From CAZKUN01 sp964555935 (lineage in GTDB: Bacteria > Armatimonadota > Zipacnadia > Zipacnadales > VGFC01): a stretch of 6,575 nucleotides of DNA. The first letter of the stretch is position 1; each line of letters opens with the position of its first letter. Under the pieces are notes generated by a model that worked only from the letters and a program-made list of their open reading frames with translations, had not been told where the DNA came from and ran no database searches. Shown here in pieces: positions 1 to 5,773 of this stretch. Where the stretch lies: contig CAZKUN010000386.1 of NCBI GenBank assembly GCA_964555935.1, forward strand, positions 1 to 6,575. The letters are read 5' to 3'. Both the position numbers and the translations under genes were made by a program.

Positions 1-1
1 G

Positions 2-646
2 CGCTACCAGGTCCACGACGGGTTCATCTCAGACCCCATGATTGGCATCGCGACTCCGACGCTGCTGCATCAGCCCGACTGCTTCTACCACAGCGACGCG
101 GACACTCCGGACAAGGTATCGCTTGAGACGCTGCGGATCGTCGGCGCTGCGGTCGCGGCCTACGCGTGCATGATCGCCGACGCCGGACCGGACGAGGCGC
201 GGATGCTGGCGGAGCTTTCGCATGCGCGCGGGAAGGACGGGCGTGTGGCCGAGTCGGTGCTGAGGCTCGTGCCGGGGGATGAGCGGGAGCAGGTGGCGGC
301 GGGAATCGCGGAGTGGGCTTGCGAGGCGGATGTCGCTGGGCCTGAGCCGGTGACGCCCGAGGACCATCTGGCGGCGTCGATGGTGCCGGAGCGCGTCATG
401 TATGGCTCGCCGACGATGGCGGATCTCTCACCGGAGGCGACGGCGGAGTTCGCGGAGATCACGAGCGATACGTTCCCGTACTCGGCGCGGCTGTGCTCGG
501 TGCTGTTCTGGGCTGACGGGCAGCGGAGCGTGCTGGAGATTCGCGACCGGCTGGCCCAGGAACGCGGCGAAGCGGACCTGGATATGCTGGTCCGCTTCTT
601 CCGGTTCATGCACAAGTATGGGTACTGTCGACTGCGGTCGGGCTAG
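2..646 (+). CDS. M28/DUF4910-like zinc aminopeptidase, C-terminal part (5' truncated by window edge)
   Basis: The reading frame is open from base 2, so the gene begins outside the window; the ATG at 38 is an internal methionine (MIGIATPT), not the start. About 214 residues are visible, ending at TAG 644-646. The segment FYHSDADTPDKVS (His codon at 89-91) resembles the end of M28-type peptidase domains, where a His in an 'H-x-x-x-D-T-x-D-K' context is the last zinc ligand. The other ligands would lie upstream and cannot be checked. After the peptidase end there is an acidic, Ala-rich helical stretch. The last ~60 residues (SARLCSVLFWADGQ onward, then RDRLAQERGE and FFRFMHKYGYCRL) look like a small winged-helix module, as found after the peptidase domain in DUF4910-type proteins. 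Inferred role: hydrolysis of an N-terminal amino acid or an amide bond. It converges on the aldo/keto reductase gene and is separated from it by the hairpin-rich spacer. Family assignment is from motif memory only. Confidence 0.72.
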   Translation, partial: RYQVHDGFISDPMIGIATPTLLHQPDCFYHSDADTPDKVSLETLRIVGAAVAAYACMIADAGPDEARMLAELSHARGKDGRVAESVLRLVPGDEREQVAAGIAEWACEADVAGPEPVTPEDHLAASMVPERVMYGSPTMADLSPEATAEFAEITSDTFPYSARLCSVLFWADGQRSVLEIRDRLAQERGEADLDMLVRFFRFMHKYGYCRLRSG

Positions 647-888
647 ACCCCGTGGCAGAATCCGAACGGAGTGGACGGAGGCGTCGGATCTGGAGATCCG
701 ACCTACGAAGGCGGCGGTAGATGCCTTCGGCATCGACGATCGAGACGATCGTCGTACGGGATGGACGACAGCGCCGGCGAGACGCCGGCGGTCCAGTCAA
801 CGGCAAGGACCGACGGCATGCAACGGGGCGGGCGCCCTGGAAACTCAGACGGCGAGTTTCCCTGTGCCACGCGGCGGTTTTCGGCGGG
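647..888. repeat. Intergenic spacer with a cluster of five hairpin palindromes
   Basis: This spacer lies between two convergent genes and has no convincing gene. It holds perfect inverted repeats in series. 683-691/694-702 has a 9-bp stem (gtcggatct) with loop GG. 720-725/729-734 has a 6-bp stem (gatgcc) with loop TTC. 734-742/746-754 has a 9-bp stem (cgacgatcg) with loop AGA. 772-779/783-790 has an 8-bp stem (cgccggcg) with loop AGA. 839-846/854-861 has an 8-bp stem (ggaaactc) with a 7-base loop. None is followed by a clear T-run in either direction, so they are not textbook intrinsic terminators. They could still protect or end the converging transcripts. Their density and the shared GAGA-like centre look more like a mosaic of REP/BIME-style dispersed palindromes. 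Whether they recur in the genome cannot be seen here. Confidence 0.7.
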
Positions 889-1917
889 CTAGAATGGTCC
901 CAGTGGCTCGGGCGTGTTGGTGGAGCGGCACATGCGCTCGTAGAGCGAGAAGTAGTTGGTGACGTTCTCGCCGGGCGGGATGATCTCATCCACCTGGGCG
1001 AGTTCCTCTTCGGTGAGGTCGATCTCGCATGCCTTCAGCGATGAACGCAGGTGCTCGATGGTTCTCGGCCCGCAGATCGGCGCGGTGATTCCCGGACGCT
1101 GCATCAGCCAGGCGGTTGAGAACTCGGCGAGCGTGACGCCGCGCGCTTCGGCGATTGGCGCGAGCGCGCCGACAACCTCCATGCTCTCCTCGGTATAGCG
1201 CCGATGCCCGTCTCGCTGGCCCAATTCCTTGAACTTGTGCCCTTCGGGCGCCGCCTCGCCCTTACGGTACACGCCGCTGAGGACGCCGCCAGCGAGCGGG
1301 CCAAATGGGCAGATCCCGATGCCGTGGCGCATGCAGGTCCAGACGAGTTCCATCTCCGCGCGCCGGTCGGTGAGGTTGTAGGGCGGCTGCTCGGCGACGA
1401 TGCGCGGTTGGCCGTTCTTGTCGCTCAGCGCGAGCGCCTCCATGATGAGCGGGACGGGCCATTTGGAGGTGCCGACGTAGAGGATCTTGCCCTGCTTGAC
1501 GAGGATGTCGAGCGTGTCCATGATCTCGTCCATCGGCGTGTCGATGTCGGTGATGTGGAGGTAGTAGAGGTCGATGCGATCGGTCTGAAGTCGCCTCAGG
1601 CTGGCCTCGACGGCGCGGGTCAGGTGGTAGCGACTGGCGCCACGATCGTTCGTGCCTTTGCCCATGGTGGCGACGCCTTTGGTGGCGAGCACGATGTCAT
1701 CGCGATGACCGTTGGCGACAAGCGCGCGGCCGAGAAACTCCTCGGAGACGCCTCTGCCGTAGACATCGGCCGTGTCGATGAAGTTGCAGCCGCCCTCGAT
1801 GGCCTCGTCGACAATCTGATGGGCCTCGGGCTCTTCCGTCGGCGAGCCGAAGCTCATCGTGCCAAGACACAGCTTCGAAACGCGCGTGCCACTCCGACCG
1901 AGTTGCCGGTATTCCAT
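889..1917 (-). CDS. Aldo/keto reductase
   Basis: This encodes a 342-residue NAD(P)H-dependent oxidoreductase, probably cytosolic, of the aldo/keto reductase TIM-barrel family. The start MEYRQLGRSG (ATG 1917-1915) is preferred over the longer open frame to 2064. It matches the usual family N-terminus and has GGAGG seven bases upstream, and the extra 49 residues do not look like protein of this family. The catalytic tetrad is complete: Asp48 and Tyr53 (IDTADVYG), Lys80 (VLATKG) and His121 (YYLHITDID). Other family marks are LCLGTMSFG near residue 20, LYVGTSKW near 146-153, CPFGPLAGGVLSG near 203-214, and the C-terminal cofactor-phosphate region ICGPRTIEHL near 281-290. The length is normal for the broad AKR subgroup of sugar, aldehyde and ketone reductases. 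The C-terminal tail after residue 320 (NYFSLYERMCRSTNTPEP) is slightly long and may cover the active site. The substrate cannot be told. It is monocistronic, divergent from the TPR-barrel gene and convergent with the peptidase gene. Confidence 0.95.
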   Translation of the reverse strand: MEYRQLGRSGTRVSKLCLGTMSFGSPTEEPEAHQIVDEAIEGGCNFIDTADVYGRGVSEEFLGRALVANGHRDDIVLATKGVATMGKGTNDRGASRYHLTRAVEASLRRLQTDRIDLYYLHITDIDTPMDEIMDTLDILVKQGKILYVGTSKWPVPLIMEALALSDKNGQPRIVAEQPPYNLTDRRAEMELVWTCMRHGIGICPFGPLAGGVLSGVYRKGEAAPEGHKFKELGQRDGHRRYTEESMEVVGALAPIAEARGVTLAEFSTAWLMQRPGITAPICGPRTIEHLRSSLKACEIDLTEEELAQVDEIIPPGENVTNYFSLYERMCRSTNTPEPLGPF

Positions 1918-1924
1918 TGGTCCG

Positions 1925-1929
1925 CCTCC
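1925..1929 (-). promoter_or_regulatory. Ribosome binding site of the aldo/keto reductase
   Basis: GGAGG on the minus strand lies seven bases before the ATG at 1917. It settles the start and excludes the 49-codon longer reading frame. Confidence 0.8.
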
Positions 1930-2066
1930 ATTGTCACAGAGCGAGTGCCATCCGCAGTCGAGTGCGAGCTTCCCGCATGGCCGGCGCGATCCCTTCGTCG
2001 CCGCGCAGGACGGGCGCGAGGAAACGGGGAATGCGGGTGGGAGTTGATTACCGGTACGGCGCACGC

Positions 2067-2073
2067 GAGGTGA
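2067..2073 (+). promoter_or_regulatory. Ribosome binding site of the TPR-barrel gene
   Basis: GAGGTGA at 2067-2073 ends six bases before the ATG at 2080. This favours ATG 2080 (MPMSRRSAMS) over the in-frame GTG at 2074, which would directly abut the site with no spacer. Confidence 0.65.
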
Positions 2074-2079
2074 GTGGAA

Positions 2080-2754
2080 ATGCCGATGAGTCGACGGTCT
2101 GCGATGTCTGTGATTGCTAGCCTGGCCCTTGCCGCAGCGTGTCAGATGGCCTGGGGTGACGGGATCGACGTCGGGGATTCACGCTTGGCGACGAGCACGG
2201 GCCCCGCGGCGGACCACAACAACGTCGGCGTCGACCACGTGTCGAAAGGGCGCCTGCGCGAGGGCATTCGGGAGCTTGAGCAGGCGGTGGACCTGGAGCC
2301 GACGTGGGGCCTGGCCTACGCGAATCTGTCCTTGGCGTACCTCGAGAAGAATCGGCATCACGATGCCCTGAAGGCCGGCGAAAGAGCGATCACGCTGGGC
2401 GAGCGCACGGCGTTCACCCACACGGTCCTCGCGCGGATACACCTGAAGCAAGGGCGGAATGACCGGGCGTTGGCGGAGTTGCGCCAGGCGTTGGCGCTCG
2501 ATCCAGCCTACCCTCACGCGCGGCAGCAGTTGGCTGGGCTCTACGAGCTGCAGGGCCGGCCTCGCGACGCGATCCGGGAGAGCCTGGCGGCGCTGACGGT
2601 CGACCCATCCGCGATGCTTGAGATGCGCCGGTATGGGAGGACCGTGGTCAGCGGCTTCGCCGGGAATGATGGCCAGTTCCGCGGCGGCATCACTTACAGC
2701 GATCAGAGGGGAACGGATCAGCGGGAGTCGGGCGGAGCCGTTCTTGCACGTTGA
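2080..2754 (+). CDS. Secreted TPR protein (N-terminal fragment of the broken TPR-barrel gene)
   Basis: This 224-residue open segment is the only one of the three that has a ribosome binding site at normal distance and a secretion signal. Residues 1-26 form a signal peptide: SRR in the n-region, a hydrophobic core (MSVIASLALAAACQMAWG) and probable cleavage near Gly26. The LAAAC stretch slightly resembles a lipobox but lacks Leu at -3. Four tetratricopeptide repeats follow at about residues 44-77, 78-111, 112-145 and 146-179. Examples of the repeat signature are LEQAVDLEP, AYANLSLAYLEKNR, LRQALALDPAY and LAGLYELQGRPRDAI. TPRs bind peptides or proteins, here in the periplasm. After residue 180 the sequence turns barrel-like (VVSGFAGNDGQFRGGITYS), and the frame then drifts into a short non-homologous tail (AVLAR) before TGA 2752-2754. 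If expressed alone it would be a soluble periplasmic TPR protein with a ragged end. Confidence 0.7.
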   Translation: MPMSRRSAMSVIASLALAAACQMAWGDGIDVGDSRLATSTGPAADHNNVGVDHVSKGRLREGIRELEQAVDLEPTWGLAYANLSLAYLEKNRHHDALKAGERAITLGERTAFTHTVLARIHLKQGRNDRALAELRQALALDPAYPHARQQLAGLYELQGRPRDAIRESLAALTVDPSAMLEMRRYGRTVVSGFAGNDGQFRGGITYSDQRGTDQRESGGAVLAR

Positions 2755-3304
2755 GCGGCAGGTGGATGGCATCTTCGGATACGAGCCCTCCGACGGCACG
2801 CAGATCGTGGCGTGGGGCGGGTGGGTGAACTCGCTCAACGACGTGCCCGGACGGGTGACGGCGACCACGGCGGGCGATGGCGATGACACGAACGGGTACC
2901 AGATCCACAACGCGGGGTTCGTCGCGCGGCGGCGGCTTGGCGAGCAGACGACTGCGACGGGAAAAGTGACCTTCGGGCGCGTCCACTCGGATTTCCGCAA
3001 TCCCGGTAGCTTCACGCCCACTGATGGCAAGCACGTCAAGAGACTCCACGATGACGAGCAGGCGTACTCGGCTGAGATCCGCCTGGACGTGGACGGCGAC
3101 AACGACGTGAACCTACGCGCGGGGTATAGCCACGCCTGGCTGCGCCTGAGTCGGAACGGGAATCTGGGTCGGTTTCACCCGGTTACGGGCAAAGCGTTCC
3201 GGCGCCAATTGCACGAGCGCGTCAGGCCGGACGGCCAGACGTTTTGGGGTGAGATCGAGAAGGTGGTTAACGACCAGGTCTCGGTGAGCCTTGGCGGGTA
3301 TTGA
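2618..3304 (+). CDS. Beta-barrel middle fragment of the broken TPR-barrel gene
   Basis: This is a frame-2 segment. Only the part from about 2729 on (AEPFLHVERQVDGIFG) is believable. The stretch from ATG 2618 to there overlaps the real TPR frame and reads as low-complexity shadow. The believable ~190 residues alternate polar and hydrophobic residues as in transmembrane beta strands: QIVAWGGWVNS, HNAGFVARRRL, ATGKVTFGRV, AYSAEIRLDV, NDVNLRAGYSHAWLRL, DQVSVSLGGY. Strands are joined by long polar turns such as TATTAGDGDDTNG. There is no plausible start codon with a ribosome binding site and no signal peptide, so it is unlikely to be made as a separate protein. It ends at an in-frame TGA that interrupts a barrel strand. 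Confidence 0.5.
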   Translation: MRCAGMGGPWSAASPGMMASSAAASLTAIRGERISGSRAEPFLHVERQVDGIFGYEPSDGTQIVAWGGWVNSLNDVPGRVTATTAGDGDDTNGYQIHNAGFVARRRLGEQTTATGKVTFGRVHSDFRNPGSFTPTDGKHVKRLHDDEQAYSAEIRLDVDGDNDVNLRAGYSHAWLRLSRNGNLGRFHPVTGKAFRRQLHERVRPDGQTFWGEIEKVVNDQVSVSLGGY

Positions 3305-3319
3305 GGCCGCCAGGAGGGG

Positions 3320-4060
3320 ATGAAATCGGTTGCGCTGCCGAAGTTCGTTGTCACGTATCGGCCGGATGATCGGTCGTGGATCTCCGCGATGGCCGTTCCC
3401 ATCTTCCGCGACGACTTCGCGGAGCTATCGCCGGTCGAGGCGCTGGCCGATCCCCATGGTCTGGATCACCGCGACTTCGCGGTTGGCGGTCGTGGACAGT
3501 CGTACGAGTTGCGGTGTCAGCGCCAGACGGGCAGGTCGGGCAACGCAACGGCATCGCTCGCCTACCAACGCGTGCATGGGCTGATGGTCGAGATGGAGGA
3601 TCCGGCGCTAGCGGCGCTGCCCGTTCCGGCGTTGGTGGATCGAGGTCATCGGTGGGTGGCGGACGTCTCGTACGAGCAGTCGGTCTGTGACAACGTGACC
3701 GGGCGAGGCTGGGCGCAGTGGCAGGACACGCGCGGAGTCTTCCCGTCGGCCGGGGCGATGAACACTCAGTGGCCCTATGCGCCGGAATGGCAGGCGGGCA
3801 CGCGCGTCGATTACATCGGTGACAGCGGCCTCCGGGTCGGGCTGGAGGGGGTCTGGCGCGACGACCGGTTCCACGACCCAGGCAACTCGCTGCCCGTGGC
3901 GGGGGCGTTTGTGGTGAACATGCGCGCGCAGTACCAGCGGAACACGCGCGAGAACTACTACGTCGACGTGCAGAACTTGCTCGGCCGCGACTACGAGAAC
4001 TATGCGGGCTACCCGGAGTCGGATCTGTCGGTTGTGGGTGGGTTTGACTACCGGTTCTAG
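3320..4060 (+). CDS. TonB-dependent-receptor-like barrel, C-terminal fragment
   Basis: This 246-residue segment lies in the same frame as the preceding fragment, separated from it by one TGA and five codons. The last ~100 residues closely follow the C-terminal strands of TonB-dependent receptors. PYAPEWQAGTRVDYIG, LRVGLEGVWRDDRFHDPGN and GAFVVNMRAQY lead to the VQNLLGRDYENYAGYP turn and the final strand VVGGFDYRF, whose terminal Phe is the recognition signal of the BAM insertion machinery. No TonB box or plug domain is seen in the window. ATG 3320 has AGGAGG at 3312-3317, only two bases away, which is too close for efficient initiation; translation restart after the TGA is conceivable but the product would lack a signal peptide. 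The TAG stop overlaps the stop of the oxidoreductase gene on the opposite strand. Confidence 0.6.
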   Translation: MKSVALPKFVVTYRPDDRSWISAMAVPIFRDDFAELSPVEALADPHGLDHRDFAVGGRGQSYELRCQRQTGRSGNATASLAYQRVHGLMVEMEDPALAALPVPALVDRGHRWVADVSYEQSVCDNVTGRGWAQWQDTRGVFPSAGAMNTQWPYAPEWQAGTRVDYIGDSGLRVGLEGVWRDDRFHDPGNSLPVAGAFVVNMRAQYQRNTRENYYVDVQNLLGRDYENYAGYPESDLSVVGGFDYRF

Positions 4061-5109
4061 AGCTTCTCCTTGCCGCGCAGGACGTCCGCGACGCGCACGG
4101 CCCTGCCCTCGCGTTGGGCGATCTGGCCGGCCTCGATGATGGCGATGTGGAAGACCATGTTGGCGTAGGGGCGGACGGGTTTCCCGGTTTGGATCGTCTT
4201 CTTGAAGTTCCTCAGGATGCGCTGACCACCGTAGATGAACTCGAAGTCGCCGATGGGTCGCGACGGCAGCGATCCGTGCTTGCTGTAGCCCGCCGCCCAG
4301 AACTCGCAGCGCTCGGAGAAATGCTCCGTGGCGGTGTTGAGGATGATCGCCTCTTTGCCCGACTTCAGGTGTAGGTGGAAATACTCCAGCGGCAACCGCC
4401 CCATCGCCTCGACGAAGTCGACGTCCTCTCCGTAGAGGTTGGTCGCCAGCGCGACGCCGTGGATGAGGTAGGCCATGCGGTCTTCGATGCCGCCGGATTC
4501 GTCGAATCCGCCGACATTGTCCTGATCGAAAGCGCCGCCGACGCCCTTGACCACGCCGACGGTCGCGTCGCCGATCTCCGAGAACCGGCGCTTGAACATG
4601 TCGGCCGCCGGGACGACGCTGAGGATCGACTCGTTGTACATCGGCGTGCCGGTTTTCGTGGCGAGAGCTGCGAGCTTCTTGGCGTCTGAAAGCCTCGCCG
4701 AGAAGGGCTTGTCGACGAACGTGGGGATGCCGGCTTTCAGGAAGGGCGTGGCGAGTTCGAGGTGGTCCTGACCGCCGAAGTTGCAGTTGGCGATGAAGAT
4801 GGCATCGATGCCGTCGACCATCTCCGCCACGGTATCGCAGACTTGCGGCTGGCCGCCGAAGGCCTCAGAGAAGTTCTCGGCTCGGAACCGCTCCTCGTCG
4901 TAGCACTTGACGATCTCAAAGCCGCTTACCGTGGGCAGTTTCTGCAGGTCAAACGGGTTGTAGATATTCTGGTAGTAGTGGGTGACGATGTAGTTGTGCT
5001 CGGCAAGTTTCTCGGGCACGAGGTTCTTGGAGTCCATCTGCGCGCCGAAATAGTACCCGTGAGTGTCGCAGCGGATCATCCCGGTCCGTATCTTCTTGCG
5101 CGTGGCCAT
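4057..5109 (-). CDS. Gfo/Idh/MocA-family oxidoreductase, divergent type
   Basis: This is a 350-residue NAD(P)-dependent dehydrogenase-like protein, last gene of the three-gene operon. The start MATRKKIRTGMIRCD is chosen because AAGGGAG lies eight bases before ATG 5109; the longer frame would run back into the cyclase gene. The family is shown by IDAIFIANCN (~101-110, Rossmann strand 4), HLELATPFLKAGIPTFVDKPFS (~116-137, with DKP133-135 in place of the usual EKP) and YLIHGVALATNLYG (~214-227, His218 matching the usual active-site His). The C-terminal half is the alpha/beta domain that binds substrate. Two oddities stand out. The N-terminal dinucleotide loop reads GMIRCDTHGYYFG rather than GxGxxG. 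About 40 residues rich in Tyr, His and Asn (~25-66) are inserted before the second strand. The usual role of the family is oxidation or reduction of sugars, inositols or related polyols; the substrate here is unknown. Confidence 0.85.
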   Translation of the reverse strand: MATRKKIRTGMIRCDTHGYYFGAQMDSKNLVPEKLAEHNYIVTHYYQNIYNPFDLQKLPTVSGFEIVKCYDEERFRAENFSEAFGGQPQVCDTVAEMVDGIDAIFIANCNFGGQDHLELATPFLKAGIPTFVDKPFSARLSDAKKLAALATKTGTPMYNESILSVVPAADMFKRRFSEIGDATVGVVKGVGGAFDQDNVGGFDESGGIEDRMAYLIHGVALATNLYGEDVDFVEAMGRLPLEYFHLHLKSGKEAIILNTATEHFSERCEFWAAGYSKHGSLPSRPIGDFEFIYGGQRILRNFKKTIQTGKPVRPYANMVFHIAIIEAGQIAQREGRAVRVADVLRGKEKL

Positions 5110-5117
5110 TGTGCATG

Positions 5118-5124
5118 CTCCCTT
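5118..5124 (-). promoter_or_regulatory. Ribosome binding site of the oxidoreductase
   Basis: AAGGGAG on the minus strand lies eight bases before ATG 5109, inside the 25-base gap after the cyclase stop. It fixes the oxidoreductase start. Confidence 0.75.
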
Positions 5125-5134
5125 CGGTTCTGTC

Positions 5135-5770
5135 TCACCATGCGAGTGCCCGGCACGGAGCCGCGCTGGTCCCTGCGAGTTTCGTTGGCGCGGCACAGAG
5201 CGTGACGGGTGAATCGGGCAGTCTGTCGAGCGCAACCAGCGGGCAGAGAATCATGCCTCGCCGCGCGAAGAACGCGCGGATGAACGGCATCGACTCGTCT
5301 TGAGGGTGATCGAAAGACAGCATGTCGCCGCCGAGGATCGCCGGTCGGTGCTTGAGCAACCACTCCTGGAGTTCGGGCGAGAAGTAGGGGCTTTGGTGGT
5401 AATAGTCGGAGTGGTTGAGCTGCGCGTCCCAGCCGCAGTTGAGGAGAATGGAATCGACGCCGGCCACGAAGTCGCTGATTGGTGACTCGGGGGCGCGAAG
5501 CTCTTGCCCGTTGGCGTCAAGTCGGACGACGAAGGCACGGGTGATGAACTGATCCGGTGGGATGTGGTCGAGGGTCGGCGCGTCCTCGTCGATGTGGGCG
5601 GCGGTCTCGAGATAGGTGGTGCCGTTGAGGACCATCAGGCTGACCGTAGTTGAGCGCCAGCCAGATTCGGCGAGCGAGCCGATCTCACGCAACTCAACCG
5701 GCGCGCAGTCGGGATCGGCGTACCAGTCGACGCCATCGGTAACCGGGATGCTGAGGTCGTAGACGGTCAC
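5135..5770 (-). CDS. Cyclase-family (kynurenine formamidase-like) hydrolase with altered metal motif
   Basis: This 211-residue protein is the middle gene of the operon. It starts with GTG at 5770 (MTVYDLSIPVTDG, the usual family N-terminus) and ends at TGA 5137-5135. It belongs to the putative cyclase fold (Pfam cyclase family: kynurenine formamidase, isatin hydrolase and relatives). Matching features are YDLSIPV at residues 4-10, DSILLNCGWD near 106-115, HRPAILGGDMLSFDHP near 141-156 and VALDRLP near 179-185. The family metal signature HxGTHxDxPxH appears as NGTTYLETAAH at 49-59. Aligned position by position, the metal-binding His, His and Asp become Asn49, Tyr53 and Glu55, and only His59 remains. 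The length suits the family (about 200-260). Known members hydrolyse amide or cyclic amide bonds; this one may bind metal differently or have another role. It starts seven bases after the aminotransferase stop, implying translational coupling. Confidence 0.83.
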   Translation of the reverse strand: MTVYDLSIPVTDGVDWYADPDCAPVELREIGSLAESGWRSTTVSLMVLNGTTYLETAAHIDEDAPTLDHIPPDQFITRAFVVRLDANGQELRAPESPISDFVAGVDSILLNCGWDAQLNHSDYYHQSPYFSPELQEWLLKHRPAILGGDMLSFDHPQDESMPFIRAFFARRGMILCPLVALDRLPDSPVTLCAAPTKLAGTSAAPCRALAW

Positions 5771-5773
5771 GGA

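Larger units (their letters stand above)
1918..2079. promoter_or_regulatory. Divergent intergenic region, presumed promoters for both flanking genes
   Basis: These 162 bases separate the 5' ends of the aldo/keto reductase (-) and the TPR-barrel gene (+), so promoters for both should lie here. No convincing sigma-70 -35/-10 pair is visible on either strand. An 8-bp palindrome, taccggta at 2049-2056, sits 23 bases before the ATG at 2080 and could be part of an operator, but a palindrome this short can arise by chance. The only firm signals are the two ribosome binding sites at its edges. Confidence 0.4.
2080..4060 (+). pseudogene. Broken gene for a secreted TPR plus TonB-receptor-like beta-barrel outer-membrane protein
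   Basis: Three open segments join into one ~660-residue protein: signal peptide, four TPRs, then ~450 residues of beta-barrel ending in a terminal Phe. Frame 1 is used to 2754. The barrel continues in frame 2, so one base is extra (or two are missing) somewhere in about 2690-2754. Frame 2 then meets TGA at 3302-3304 (SVSLGGY-stop-GRQEGM) and carries on in the same frame to TAG 4058-4060. Barrel-like sequence continues directly on both sides of each lesion, and the downstream pieces have no signal peptide of their own. A single ancestral gene is therefore the simplest reading. Codon character stays gene-like throughout, so the damage is recent or is a sequence error. The other five genes in the window are undisturbed, which favours real decay. 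Programmed frameshifting plus readthrough is possible but has no visible slippery run. Confidence 0.75.

Noticed and set aside
839..861. Rho-independent terminator
   Set aside because: The stem of eight pairs is good, but no run of T follows on either strand, so it was kept only as one of the hairpins in the cluster.
671..892. Small + strand open frame across the intergenic hairpin region (GTG start, 73 codons)
   Set aside because: It is built from the palindromes and overlaps the end of the aldo/keto reductase. It has Gly/Arg/Asp-rich low-complexity sequence and no convincing ribosome binding site.
2044..2049. TTGATT as a -35 box for the TPR-barrel gene
   Set aside because: A -10 box at normal spacing would fall on the ribosome binding site, and no TATAAT-like sequence is present.
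1918..2064. N-terminal extension of the aldo/keto reductase by 49 residues
   Set aside because: The added residues resemble no family sequence or signal peptide, and a strong GGAGG sits seven bases before the internal ATG at 1917.
1204..2073. Long + strand open frame (289 codons) antisense to the aldo/keto reductase
   Set aside because: It is a shadow of a gene with a full catalytic tetrad on the other strand. Its residue make-up (Asp, Val, Ala, Arg and Gly rich) is the usual mirror of GC-rich coding DNA.
2179..3102. Long minus-strand open frame (307 codons) opposite the TPR-barrel gene
   Set aside because: It reads as Arg/Pro/Ser-rich low-complexity sequence with no recognisable domain, while the + strand has clear TPRs and barrel strands.
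3302..3304. TGA recoded as Trp or selenocysteine in this organism
   Set aside because: The cyclase ends naturally at a TGA (RALAW-stop), and translation past it gives no sensible protein. TGG is used freely for Trp. The first break in the same barrel gene is a frameshift, which recoding would not explain. No selenocysteine insertion hairpin was recognised.
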